Notes: generated from the letters alone by a model not told the origin. A DNA stretch of 64,000 bases from Parasalinivibrio latis (GCF_036825535.1 NZ_CP098812.1:1178001-1242000), one strand, 5' to 3'. Positions 17,364 to 25,293 are shown, numbered from the stretch's first letter. Translations and numbers: made by a program.

Positions 17364-17406
17364 CACCCATGTGCCTGGGTGTAAATACGGCGGTAACTTA
17401 CCGCCG
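17364..17406 (-). promoter_or_regulatory. Two hairpins between rnfE and nth
   Basis: CACCCA/TGGGTG (17364-17381) and the tight palindrome CGGCGGTAA-C-TTACCGCCG (17388-17406) lie in the 90-base gap. Neither is followed by a T run, so they look like mRNA-processing, stability or attenuation elements rather than terminators. Confidence 0.45.
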
Positions 17407-17414
17407 CAGTTGGA

Positions 17415-18107
17415 TTAATTGGCTGATGTCACGCGTGCACGCTCAATCTTCTCTTCAGACTGTTCCTGCTTCTTGGCTGTCTTTGCATCAATAACGTTTT
17501 TCAACGCAATAAGGAAACCAACCCCGAGGAACGCACCCGGTGGAAGCATCGCCAGAAGGAAGGTATTATCCAGGTGAAATACTTCAATTCTCAGGTGTTT
17601 GGCCCACTCACCGAGCAGCAAATCAGCGCCGTCAAAGAGGGTTCCCTTGCTCAGTAATTCACGGATAACACCGAGCACGGTAAGGGTTGCTGTCATGCCC
17701 AAGCCCATCCACATTCCATCCAGCAGTGATGGGATAGGGGCGTTTTTTGATGCAAACGCTTCTGCCCGGCCGATGATGATGCAGTTGGTAACGATAAGCG
17801 GGATGAAAATGCCCAGGGAGAGATAAAGGCCGTAAGCCCACGCATTCATCAATAGCTGCACACAGGTAACCAAGGACGCGATAATCATCACGAACACCGG
17901 GATACGAACTTCCTTCGGTACCCATTGGCGAACAAGGGATATCGTCAGGTTCGAGCTCATTAGAACAGCCGTGGTTGCAAGGCCCAGGCCCAGCGCATTG
18001 GTCACTGTGGCTGATACGGCCAACAATGGACAAAGCCCAAGCAACTGAACCAGCCCCGGGTTGTTAAACCACAGGCCGTTTTTCATCAGTTCTGTATTCT
18101 GGCTCAT
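17415..18107 (-). CDS. rnfE: Rnf electron transport complex subunit E
   Basis: This 230-residue integral membrane subunit has about six transmembrane helices and is homologous to RnfA. Signatures include NPGLVQLLGLCPLLAVSATV near the start and IPLIVTNCIIIGRAEAFASK. RnfA and RnfE are thought to form the membrane core carrying a [2Fe-2S] cluster and the ion path of the NADH:ferredoxin complex. In gammaproteobacteria the same complex is also called Rsx and resets the SoxR sensor. The start overlaps the rnfG stop by four bases (ATGA), which implies translational coupling. Confidence 0.95.
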   Translation of the reverse strand: MSQNTELMKNGLWFNNPGLVQLLGLCPLLAVSATVTNALGLGLATTAVLMSSNLTISLVRQWVPKEVRIPVFVMIIASLVTCVQLLMNAWAYGLYLSLGIFIPLIVTNCIIIGRAEAFASKNAPIPSLLDGMWMGLGMTATLTVLGVIRELLSKGTLFDGADLLLGEWAKHLRIEVFHLDNTFLLAMLPPGAFLGVGFLIALKNVIDAKTAKKQEQSEEKIERARVTSAN

Positions 18108-18742
18108 GCTTTACTTCCTCCACAGTTGAAGGGCTGTTTTGTCAGGGTGTCCTTGTTTTCATGAAGGTACCATGCAGCATCACGCACCGCACCTACTACC
18201 GCGCGAGGCGTAATGGTGGCTCCGGTAAATTGGTCGAATTGACCGCCATCCTTCTGGACTGCCCAACGTTTGTCATTGCCACTGTCGATGGTTTTGCCTG
18301 CAAAATGGGTAATCCAGTCGGTTACCCGGATATCAATTTTGTCCCCCAGGCCAGGAGTCTCATTGTGTTGGAGTACCCTTGCACCCGTTACTTTGCCGTT
18401 CATATCTGCAGCAACCAGGACTTTAATAGCTCCGTTATATCCGTTAGGCGCGATAGCTTCGATCGCCATTGCTGTCGGTTTACTGCCTTTTGTCGCGACA
18501 TAAAGTGGCATCGGTTGGTCGGTTCCCAATGCATTGGGTGCGGTTACCAAGGTACAGCTTTTGTACAGGTCATTGTCATGCATTGAAGTTGGGATGACCT
18601 GATTTAGCTGACCTAAAAGCTGAAGCTCGGCTTGCTCAGCAATTTTGTGTTCAGTCAGTTTGTTGGTAATGGCCACAAGTCCGGTGGCAAGCAGTGCAAA
18701 TACCGCCAGTACCAAGCCATTTTTTCTCATTGCAGCAATCAT
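18104..18742 (-). CDS. rnfG: Rnf electron transport complex subunit G
   Basis: This 212-residue subunit has one N-terminal membrane helix and a periplasmic FMN-binding domain. The covalent flavin site is the Thr of the TGATITPRAVVGAV segment near residue 180. Other family features are HNETPGLGDKID and the RAVVGAVRDA helix. RnfG passes electrons within the complex. Its start overlaps the rnfD stop by four bases. All expected motifs are present. Confidence 0.95.
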   Translation of the reverse strand: MIAAMRKNGLVLAVFALLATGLVAITNKLTEHKIAEQAELQLLGQLNQVIPTSMHDNDLYKSCTLVTAPNALGTDQPMPLYVATKGSKPTAMAIEAIAPNGYNGAIKVLVAADMNGKVTGARVLQHNETPGLGDKIDIRVTDWITHFAGKTIDSGNDKRWAVQKDGGQFDQFTGATITPRAVVGAVRDAAWYLHENKDTLTKQPFNCGGSKA

Positions 18743-19800
18743 TTCTGCTCCTTACCGTAACCATAAGTCCGTGGCTTGGTGTAGTAATCGATAAGTGGAA
18801 CGCACATGTTCGCCAGCAATACTGCAAAGGCAACACCGTCAGGAAAGCCGCCAAAACTGCGGATCAGGTAGACAAGCACACCGATCATTGCGCCAAAGAT
18901 CAGACGCCCTCTGGGAGTGGTTGATGCTGAAACCGGATCGGTGGCGATAAAGAATGCACCGAGCATGGTTGCGCCAGAGAATAGGTGTACTGCCGGGGAT
19001 GCCACAGAATCCGGAGCAAAGACAAAACCAACTGCACTGAAGATAAACAGTGAAGACAACATGGCAACAGGGATATGCCACTGAATCAGGCGAAGTCGAA
19101 GCATGATCAGGCCGCCAACGAGGAAACCGAGGTTTACTGTACTCCAGCCGATTCCCCCTAATGATCCAAATACCGGCTGCAGCATAGCTTCTGACACTGT
19201 TTTACCGGCTGTCAGTGAAGTTTTGATGGTATCAAGAGGAGTTGCCATCGTGACTCCATCAACGGACATTCGGAGCTGGTTTGCACTAAATCCGTCTACG
19301 GTGAAGCCCGTAAAGACAGTTGATAAGACATCAGTAAGATTTGCAGTGTGTTCCGCTAAGCCATGAGGTGGTAACCAAGTTGTCATCTGCAGTGGGAAGG
19401 AGATTAGCAGGACAACATAGGCAATCATTGCCGGGTTAAACAGGTTTTGACCCAGTCCACCATACAGTTGTTTGCCGATGATGATGGCAAACAAAGCACC
19501 GATAACGGCTATCCACCAAGGGGCAAGGGGAGGAATGGCAATACCAATCAGCACGCCGGTTAACAGGGCACTGTTATCTGAAAGTGTGCCAATAACCGGC
19601 CTGTTGCGAAGTTTCATTACAGCTGCTTCTGCCGCCATCGCTGTGATGCTTGCAATGGCGATTTGAACCAGGACACCCCAGCCAAAGAAGTAGCAAAGCG
19701 CTGCGATACCTGGAAGGGTACACAGCGAAACCAATTTCATGATGTCGCGAGTGCTGCGACGGTTACGTGTATGAGGGGAACTGGCTATAAAGAAGGCCAC
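18739..19800 (-). CDS. rnfD: Rnf electron transport complex subunit D
   Basis: This 353-residue polytopic membrane subunit has eight to ten helices. The covalent FMN site is SGATMLGAFFIATDPVSAST, and NSALLTGVLIGIAIPPLAPW is another family hallmark. It starts with GTG at 19800, three bases beyond the rnfC stop codon; the encoded MAFFIASSPHTRNRR matches the family N-terminus, which supports that start. It participates in electron-coupled ion translocation. Confidence 0.95.
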   Translation of the reverse strand: MAFFIASSPHTRNRRSTRDIMKLVSLCTLPGIAALCYFFGWGVLVQIAIASITAMAAEAAVMKLRNRPVIGTLSDNSALLTGVLIGIAIPPLAPWWIAVIGALFAIIIGKQLYGGLGQNLFNPAMIAYVVLLISFPLQMTTWLPPHGLAEHTANLTDVLSTVFTGFTVDGFSANQLRMSVDGVTMATPLDTIKTSLTAGKTVSEAMLQPVFGSLGGIGWSTVNLGFLVGGLIMLRLRLIQWHIPVAMLSSLFIFSAVGFVFAPDSVASPAVHLFSGATMLGAFFIATDPVSASTTPRGRLIFGAMIGVLVYLIRSFGGFPDGVAFAVLLANMCVPLIDYYTKPRTYGYGKEQK

Positions 19801-19802
19801 GG

Positions 19803-22466
19803 TTAGCTATCCTCTTGGGTGTTCTTTTCTGCCACTTTGCGGGCTTTTGCCCTGGCAACAGCAGCGGCAATTTTTGCTTTTTTATCCTGCTCTTGTGTAC
19901 TTTCCACAGGTGTTTCAGTAGACAGTACAGCTGTTTTATCCTTGTCAACTTCAGCCTGTTGTGCGGCTTTACGTGCCTTAGCCCGAGCGACAGCAGCAGC
20001 TACAGCAGCTTTCTTGGCATCAACCGGGGAGTCGCTTTCTGGCGCATCAACTTCGGTTACAGGTGCAGCTTCAGCCTGTTGGGAAGCTTTACGCGCCTTA
20101 GCCCGAGCGACAGCCGCAGCTACAGCGGCTTTCTTGGCATCAACCGGAGAGTCGCTTTCTGGCGCATCAACTTCAGTTGCAGGTGCAGCGTCAGCCTGTT
20201 GGGCGGCTTTACGTGCCTTAGCCCGAGCGACAGCAGCAGCTACAGCAGCTTTCTTGGCATCAACCGGGGAGTCGCTTTCTGGCGCATCAACTTCGGTTGC
20301 AGGTTCAGAGTCAGCCTGTTGTGCGGCTTTACGCGCCTTAGCCCGAGCGACAGCCGCAGCTACAGCGGCTTTCTTGGCATCAACCGGGGAATCGCTTTCT
20401 GGCGCATCAACTTCGGTTGCAGGTTCAGAGTCAGCCTGTTGTGCGGCTTTACGCGCCTTAACCCCATCGACAGCAGCAGCTACAGCTGCTTTCTTGGCAT
20501 CAACCGGGGAGTCGCTTTCTGGCGCATCAACTTTGGCTGCAGGTTCAGCGTCAGTCTGTTGGGTGGCTTTACGCGCCTTAGCCCGAGCGACAGCAGCAGC
20601 TACAGCGGCTTTCTTGGCATCAACTGGGGAGTCGTTTTCTGGCGCATCAACTTCGGTTGCAGGTTCAGCGTCAGCCTGTTGGGCGGCCTTACGTGCCTTA
20701 GCCCTGGCGATTGCTGCCGCTACGGCATCTTTCTTTTCATCCTTGGATGGGGTCTCTGCTGCTTGTTCGGCAATCTGGGCCTTACGTTCTCGTGCCTGGC
20801 GTTTGCGCTCTTCCCGGAGTTTAGCCATTTCGCTGTTGTCTGGTTTGGCCTCACCGCTTCCTGCGGCCTCCGCCTGCTTCGCTTTGGCACGAGCGATTGC
20901 TGCGGCGATAGCGGGTTTAGTCTCAGGTTTTTCGGATTTTGCTTTCACACGGGCAATGGCTGCGGCTACCAAGTCTTCACCATTGGTTTCTGACATATTC
21001 TGGCGACGCTGGGCAGCAGCTTGCTTGTGGCGGTTTTCCCGTTCTTCTTTCTCTCGTTCCAGTCGGGCTTTTTTCGCTTCAAAACGTTCACGGGCCCGGT
21101 CGGAGGCAAGTTTTTCAGCCTGAATTGCGCGAACTTCAGCCTTAGCTGTCCGGTAATATTGAACTAGAGGAATTTCACTTGGGCAAACGTAAGCACATGC
21201 ACCGCATTCAATGCAGTCAAAAAGGTTGTACTCACCACACTTGTCAAAATTACTGTCCTTTGCGTACCAATAAAGCTGCTGTGGAAGCAGGTTTGCCGGG
21301 CAGGCATCTGCACATGCACTACAGCGGATACAGGACATTTCTCCGTTGGATGGAGCAATTTCTTTCCTGGTTGGTACAAGCAAACAGTTGGTGATCTTGG
21401 TGACAGGCACGTCGCAATGAGGCAGGGTGAAGCCCATCATAGGACCCCCCATGATAACGCGAGGCAATTTCTTGTCGGCTTTATAACTGAACTGCTCTAA
21501 CAAATGTTGCACCGGTGTCCCCAGCAAAGCCCAGGTGTTGCCTGGTTTTTCTACACAGTTACCGGTGACAGTAATCATGCGCTGGATGAGCGGTTCACCA
21601 TTTACAACAGCACGTTTGATAGCAAATGCAGTTCCTACGTTTTGCATCATGATGCCAATTTCGGCTGGTATTGCGCCGGCTGGAACTTCCTTACCTGTCA
21701 GGATCTTAATCAATTGCTTCTCGCCGCCAGACGGGTATTTGGTTGGAATCACCTGGATGATCAAGTTATCCAAGCCTTGGGCAGCAAGTTTAAGCGCATT
21801 AATGGCTGCTGGTTTGTTGTCCTCAATCCCAATTACTGTCAACTTCGGCTGAAGGATATGTCCCAGGATACGGGCCCCTTCTATGACTTCATCGGCATAC
21901 TGCTGCATTAAGCAGTCATCGGCGGTGATATAAGGTTCACATTCAGCAGCATTGAGAATCAGGATCTCTGTGCGTGCGAGGCCGCTTTGCAGCTTACGCC
22001 CGGTAGGGAATCCCGCGCCACCCAGTCCGGAAATTCCTGCATGACGGATGTGATCGACAAGAACCTGTGGATCAACCGAGGTGTAATCTTCGAACGACGT
22101 TGTTTCTGACCAGGTTTCGAGGCCATCCGGTTCAATAACAATGCAGAGATCAGACAGTCCGGAAGGGTGGGCAATAGTGCGCTCTTCAACAGCCACAATG
22201 GTGCCGGAAGTAGGGGCATGTACCGGCAGGCACAGGTTCAGGTCTGCCTGCGTCAGCGGTTCGCCTTTTTTAACTGAGTCACCGATGCTGACCAATAACT
22301 TTCCTGCCGTACCGATATGTTGTTTGAGTGGCAGAATAAGTTGGGAAGGCAGGGTATAAGTCTGCACATTGCTATGGTTTGACTGGGTTTTATTCTCTGG
22401 CGGATGTACGCCACCATGAAAGTCCCAACGCTGTCCATGCTTGATTTTTTCGATAATTGACAGCAT
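19803..22466 (-). CDS. rnfC: Rnf electron transport complex subunit C with long repeat tail
   Basis: This 887-residue subunit is longer than the Escherichia coli protein (about 740). The N-terminal 450 residues hold the NADH/FMN-binding fold (GGAGFPTGRK) and two [4Fe-4S] ferredoxin motifs, CIRCSACADACP and CIECGACAYVCP. It is the probable NADH-facing subunit on the cytoplasmic side. From about residue 450 the protein becomes highly charged and alanine-rich. Six near-identical 40-residue units, core KKAAVAAAVARAKARKA followed by an acidic DAPESDSPVDA segment, make up most of the tail. The start overlaps the rnfB stop by one base (TAATG). The tail is known to vary in length among gammaproteobacteria. 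Confidence 0.95.
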   Translation of the reverse strand: MLSIIEKIKHGQRWDFHGGVHPPENKTQSNHSNVQTYTLPSQLILPLKQHIGTAGKLLVSIGDSVKKGEPLTQADLNLCLPVHAPTSGTIVAVEERTIAHPSGLSDLCIVIEPDGLETWSETTSFEDYTSVDPQVLVDHIRHAGISGLGGAGFPTGRKLQSGLARTEILILNAAECEPYITADDCLMQQYADEVIEGARILGHILQPKLTVIGIEDNKPAAINALKLAAQGLDNLIIQVIPTKYPSGGEKQLIKILTGKEVPAGAIPAEIGIMMQNVGTAFAIKRAVVNGEPLIQRMITVTGNCVEKPGNTWALLGTPVQHLLEQFSYKADKKLPRVIMGGPMMGFTLPHCDVPVTKITNCLLVPTRKEIAPSNGEMSCIRCSACADACPANLLPQQLYWYAKDSNFDKCGEYNLFDCIECGACAYVCPSEIPLVQYYRTAKAEVRAIQAEKLASDRARERFEAKKARLEREKEERENRHKQAAAQRRQNMSETNGEDLVAAAIARVKAKSEKPETKPAIAAAIARAKAKQAEAAGSGEAKPDNSEMAKLREERKRQARERKAQIAEQAAETPSKDEKKDAVAAAIARAKARKAAQQADAEPATEVDAPENDSPVDAKKAAVAAAVARAKARKATQQTDAEPAAKVDAPESDSPVDAKKAAVAAAVDGVKARKAAQQADSEPATEVDAPESDSPVDAKKAAVAAAVARAKARKAAQQADSEPATEVDAPESDSPVDAKKAAVAAAVARAKARKAAQQADAAPATEVDAPESDSPVDAKKAAVAAAVARAKARKASQQAEAAPVTEVDAPESDSPVDAKKAAVAAAVARAKARKAAQQAEVDKDKTAVLSTETPVESTQEQDKKAKIAAAVARAKARKVAEKNTQEDS
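19960..20740 (-). repeat. 120-bp tandem repeat inside rnfC
   Basis: Six full in-frame copies of exactly 120 bp (40 codons) plus degenerate partial copies at both ends. The phase is visible because identical text recurs every two 60-base rows. Each unit encodes a basic alanine-rich helix and an acidic linker. The unit at about 20380-20500 differs: ARAK is replaced by DGVK through changes in ACCCCATCGA versus GCCCGAGCGA. Confidence 0.93.
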
Positions 22467-23044
22467 TAGTTACCCCTCTCCTGCTCAGCATTGGCTGGAA
22501 GGTTAACTACTGGGATTTGATTCAGCTGCCATTTCCAGTTGTCTGGTGTTGTTTTTACCGGAATCATTTCAATACAGTCTGTTGGACAGGGAGCGACACA
22601 CAGGTCACAGCCTGTGCATTCAGCTTCAATAATGGTGTGGATACTCTTTGTGCTGCCTACGATGGCATCTACCGGACAGGCCTGAATGCACTTAGTACAA
22701 CCGATACATTCATCTTCATGTATGAACGCGACTTTCTTGATGTTTTCCTCAGCTGGTGCACTGTCAGCCGCATCAACACCCATCAGATCAGCCAATTTCT
22801 CGATAGCAGCCTTGCCACCCGGTGTACATTTATTGATAGCGTCACCATTGGCGATCGCTTCTGCGTATGGTCGACAGCCAGGGTAGCCACACTGACCACA
22901 TTGAGTTTGTGGCAGTATGGCGTCTATTTGGTCGACGATTGGATCCGCTTCAACTTTGAACCGTACAGATGCGAATCCCAGCAGCAGACCGAAAATAGCA
23001 GCCAGTGCCGCAATGGCGATTACCGCGATAAAAATTCCGCTCAT
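22466..23044 (-). CDS. rnfB: Rnf electron transport complex subunit B
   Basis: This 192-residue ferredoxin-like subunit has one N-terminal membrane helix, then a four-Cys motif CGQCGYPGCRPYAEAI, then two [4Fe-4S] motifs CIGCTKCIQACP and CTGCDLCVAPCP. It receives or delivers electrons from soluble ferredoxin. It starts at the ATG that shares one base with the rnfA stop codon (TAATG). Length matches the gammaproteobacterial type. Confidence 0.96.
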   Translation of the reverse strand: MSGIFIAVIAIAALAAIFGLLLGFASVRFKVEADPIVDQIDAILPQTQCGQCGYPGCRPYAEAIANGDAINKCTPGGKAAIEKLADLMGVDAADSAPAEENIKKVAFIHEDECIGCTKCIQACPVDAIVGSTKSIHTIIEAECTGCDLCVAPCPTDCIEMIPVKTTPDNWKWQLNQIPVVNLPANAEQERGN

Positions 23045-23625
23045 TACAGTTTCACCAACCCGGTAAAGCCCATGAATGCCAGAGACATCAGGCCCGCTGT
23101 AATCATTGCAATAGACGCCCCTTTGAAGGGGACTGGTACATCTGCTGCGGCGATGCGTTCGCGCATTGCGGCAAACAGTACAAGTACAAGGGAAAACCCT
23201 ACTGCAGCACCAAACCCGTAAATTACCGACTCAACAAAATTGTGTCTTTCGTTGATATTAAGGAGCGCAACCCCTAAAACCGCACAGTTTGTGGTGATAA
23301 GAGGAAGGAAAATACCCAATAAACGGTATAGGGTTGGGCTGGTTTTATGCACCACCATCTCGGTGAATTGAACAACAACAGCAATTACCAGAATAAATGC
23401 CAGTGTCCTCAAATAGGTGATTCCCAGAGGCTCCAACACGTAAGATTCAACCAGATACGCGCAAACTGACGCCAATGTCAGCACGAAGGTTGTTGCCAAC
23501 CCCATACCAATAGCGGTCTCTAGTTTTTTTGAAACGCCCATAAACGGGCATAGGCCAAGAAACTTAACCAGTACGAAGTTATTTACTAATACCGTACCGA
23601 TAAGTAGCAATAGGTACTCAGTCAT
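23044..23625 (-). CDS. rnfA: Rnf electron transport complex subunit A
   Basis: This 193-residue integral membrane protein has six hydrophobic helices. NNFVLVKFLGLCPFMGVSK at the N-terminus and IFLPLITTNCAVLGVALL in the middle are strongly conserved; their cysteines are proposed to bind the intramembrane [2Fe-2S] cluster. It is the first gene of the rnfABCDGE operon, so the promoter should lie in 23626-23850, just beyond the tRNA-derived repeat array. Confidence 0.96.
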   Translation of the reverse strand: MTEYLLLLIGTVLVNNFVLVKFLGLCPFMGVSKKLETAIGMGLATTFVLTLASVCAYLVESYVLEPLGITYLRTLAFILVIAVVVQFTEMVVHKTSPTLYRLLGIFLPLITTNCAVLGVALLNINERHNFVESVIYGFGAAVGFSLVLVLFAAMRERIAAADVPVPFKGASIAMITAGLMSLAFMGFTGLVKL

Positions 23626-23848
23626 ACCATCAACACGACTTACTCACACAGATCTGCATATTATCGGCCTTTGGCAGGACTATAACAACCAATTGGGCAT
23701 AGGGTTTTTCTAATTTACGTCAGTGATACCGACAATGATTCGGCTTTCATCATACGAAAGTACTGAAATCAGCGGTTGGAATATAAAAAGAGACACGATT
23801 TATGAAATCTTAGCTTTTGCAGTCGTGGAGCTTGAATTCGTTGGGCTG

Positions 23849-24345
23849 GGCGGACGGAGTCCGGACAGAGGAAACAAAAAAAGCCCCGTCATTCGACGAG
23901 GCTTCGAAATGTGGCTCCTCCTGCTGGACTTGTACACGGCCGGTCAGGTCAGCGACATTTGGACGGAGTCCGGACAGAGGAAACAAAAAAAGCCCCGTCA
24001 TTCGACGAGGCTTCGAAATGTGGCTCCTCCTGCTGGACTTGTACACGGCCGATCAGGTCAGCGACATTCGGACGGAGTCCGGACAGAGGAAACAAAAAAA
24101 GCCCCGTCTTTCGACGAGGCTTCGAAATGCGGCTCCTCCTGCTGGACTTGTACACGGCCGGTCAGGTCAGCGACATTCGGACGGAGTCCGGACAGAGGAA
24201 ACAAAAAAGCCCCGTCATTCGACGAGGCTTCGCAATGTGGCTCCCCCTGCTGGACTTGTACACGGCCGGTCAGGTCAGCGACATTCGGACGGAGTCCGAA
24301 CAGAGGAAACAAAAAAGCCCCGTCTTTCGACGAGGCTTCGAAATG
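23849..24345 (-). repeat. Tandem array of tRNA-Asn-derived modules with terminators
   Basis: A 109-bp unit (one step 108) is repeated behind a real tRNA-Asn gene. Read leftward, each unit has a degenerate tRNA-Asn remnant and a terminator hairpin. Full modules lie at about 24310-24238, 24198-24130, 24090-24021 and 23980-23912, with a fifth truncated at 23875-23849. The 3' 21 bases of each module (CAAGTCCAGCAGGAGGAGCCA or close variants, split here as CAAGTCCAGC and AGGAGGAGCCA) equal the tRNA 3' end with CCA. Further inside, CGGACT and ATGTCGCTG are shared with the tRNA. The 5' acceptor strand and the T-loop are destroyed by substitutions and a roughly 14-base insertion, so the modules are not functional tRNAs. 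Confidence 0.9.
23876..24340 (-). terminator. Five repeated rho-independent terminators of the tRNA-Asn array
   Basis: Near-identical leftward hairpins with arms AAGCCTCGTC and GACGGGGCTT, loop GAAT or GAAA and a T6-T8 tail occur at 24340-24311, 24232-24203, 24124-24094, 24015-23985 and 23906-23876. The first follows the real tRNA-Asn gene by five bases, and the other four each follow a decayed module. They shield rnfA on the same strand from tRNA read-through. Confidence 0.88.
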
Positions 24346-24421
24346 TGGCTCCTCCTGCTGGACTTGAACCAGCGACATACGGATTAACAGTCCGCCGTTC
24401 TACCGACTGAACTAAGGAGGA
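24346..24421 (-). tRNA. tRNA-Asn (GTT), copy 1
   Basis: The 76-base gene folds as a standard cloverleaf with anticodon GTT in CTGTTAATC, D-arm AGTTCAGTCGGTAGAAC, T-arm GCTGGTTCAAGTCCAGC and encoded CCA. The acceptor pairs TCCTCCT with AGGAGGA; the two other copies use TCCCCCT with AGGGGGA. It is the last intact tRNA before the repeat array and is 19 bases from copy 2, so they are co-transcribed. Confidence 0.97.
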
Positions 24422-24440
24422 ACAGATTTTCTTTTAAATT

Positions 24441-24516
24441 TGGCTCCCCCTGCTGGACTTGAACCAGCGACATACGGATTAACAGTCCGCCGTTCTACCG
24501 ACTGAACTAAGGGGGA
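24441..24516 (-). tRNA. tRNA-Asn (GTT), copy 2
   Basis: The 76-base gene is identical to copy 3 and differs from copy 1 only in compensating acceptor-stem pairs (TCCCCCT/AGGGGGA). Anticodon GTT and CCA are encoded. It has a consensus promoter immediately upstream (24536-24564) and is followed directly by copy 1. Confidence 0.97.
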
Positions 24517-25066
24517 ATCGCTGAAAGCGGGGCGAATATTATCGACCGTCCTATGGAGTGTCAACAATGAAAAATGCGTTTTTTGCCGAATTTAGCCCGA
24601 CTGGTGGCTTGGTGTTCAGAACGCTCGGTTTGTGTTCACCATTAGCTCATTTTTTCAAACAGAGATGTTGTTGTATGAAAAATATCCCGTTGAAGAACTG
24701 AATACGATCCTATGGATAGAAAAAAGATCTTTTTCTTGACTTTTACTGAGCCCGTAACGGCAAGGTTTAAATCGAGTTACCCACAAATTCTGTGGATAAC
24801 TATGTGAGTTAATTCTGGGGAAATCATATGGGCACCGAAAATACTGGCTATTAGAGGCGTGCGGCAAAGTAATTGAGCCATGTCAATAAAGGGATAAGGT
24901 AGTTTCGAAGAAAAAAATATGTCAAGGAATAGTGATTGATATTATCCACACCGGATAAAAAAATGAAGCTGGGAATAACGGGGATAAAAATTGTGCGACA
25001 GATGGAGGATGTGACGTCAGTACAGAGTTTACAAACGGTTTAGAAATAGATGGATCTTGAAGAAAT
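24517..25066. other. Spacer between tRNA-Asn copies 2 and 3
   Basis: This 550-base AT-rich spacer holds the copy 2 promoter at its left end and nothing else I recognise. No clear terminator for copy 3 and no convincing reading frame are visible. It could be the remains of a longer insertion between tRNA copies. Confidence 0.5.
24536..24564 (-). promoter_or_regulatory. Sigma-70 promoter of tRNA-Asn copies 2 and 1
   Basis: Leftward TTGACA, 17-base spacer, TAATAT. The GC-rich discriminator CGCCCCGC that follows is typical of stringently controlled stable-RNA promoters. Confidence 0.85.
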
Positions 25067-25142
25067 TGGCTCCCCCTGCTGGACTTGAACCAGCGACATA
25101 CGGATTAACAGTCCGCCGTTCTACCGACTGAACTAAGGGGGA
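25067..25142 (-). tRNA. tRNA-Asn (GTT), copy 3
   Basis: The 76-base gene has the same sequence as copy 2, with anticodon GTT, a complete cloverleaf and encoded CCA. It lies 550 bases upstream of copy 2 in the direction of transcription and has its own promoter (25160-25188). Confidence 0.97.
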
Positions 25143-25159
25143 GTAGCGAAAGGACGAAC

Positions 25160-25188
25160 ATACTATCGCGCACTATTCTCAACGTCAA
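25160..25188 (-). promoter_or_regulatory. Sigma-70 promoter of tRNA-Asn copy 3
   Basis: Leftward TTGACG, 17-base spacer, TAGTAT lies just upstream of the tRNA 5' end. Confidence 0.75.
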
Positions 25189-25259
25189 TACCCCGAAGAC
25201 TGATATTAGACGACCAAGGGAAAGTTTGCACATTGATAAGCCTGCTAATTAATGTGGTT

Positions 25260-25293
25260 GACTTCACCTTCTGTGCAATCAGAATGTGAAGTC
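25260..25293 (+). promoter_or_regulatory. Long inverted repeat in the uvrB leader
   Basis: GACTTCAC-C-TTCTG and CAGAA-T-GTGAAGTC pair around the six-base loop TGCAAT, one mismatch per arm pair. It ends 30 bases before the uvrB start codon and has no T tail. It may be an mRNA hairpin or an operator; no standard LexA box (CTGT-N8-ACAG) is visible nearby. Confidence 0.55.

Noticed and set aside
19819..21123. Long open frames on the plus strand across rnfC (434 and 392 codons)
   Set aside because: They are antisense to the repeat tail of rnfC. The alanine/arginine-rich repeat keeps other frames free of stops; there is no ribosome site or family signature.
23849..24345. CRISPR array
   Set aside because: Units are 109 bp and identical throughout, with no unique spacers and no cas genes; they contain tRNA ends and terminators.
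23723..24410. Overlapping repetitive protein frames on both strands of the tRNA-Asn array
   Set aside because: Every frame is a translation of the 109-bp tRNA/terminator unit and of tRNA genes. The apparent repeats follow from the DNA repeat, not from a protein.
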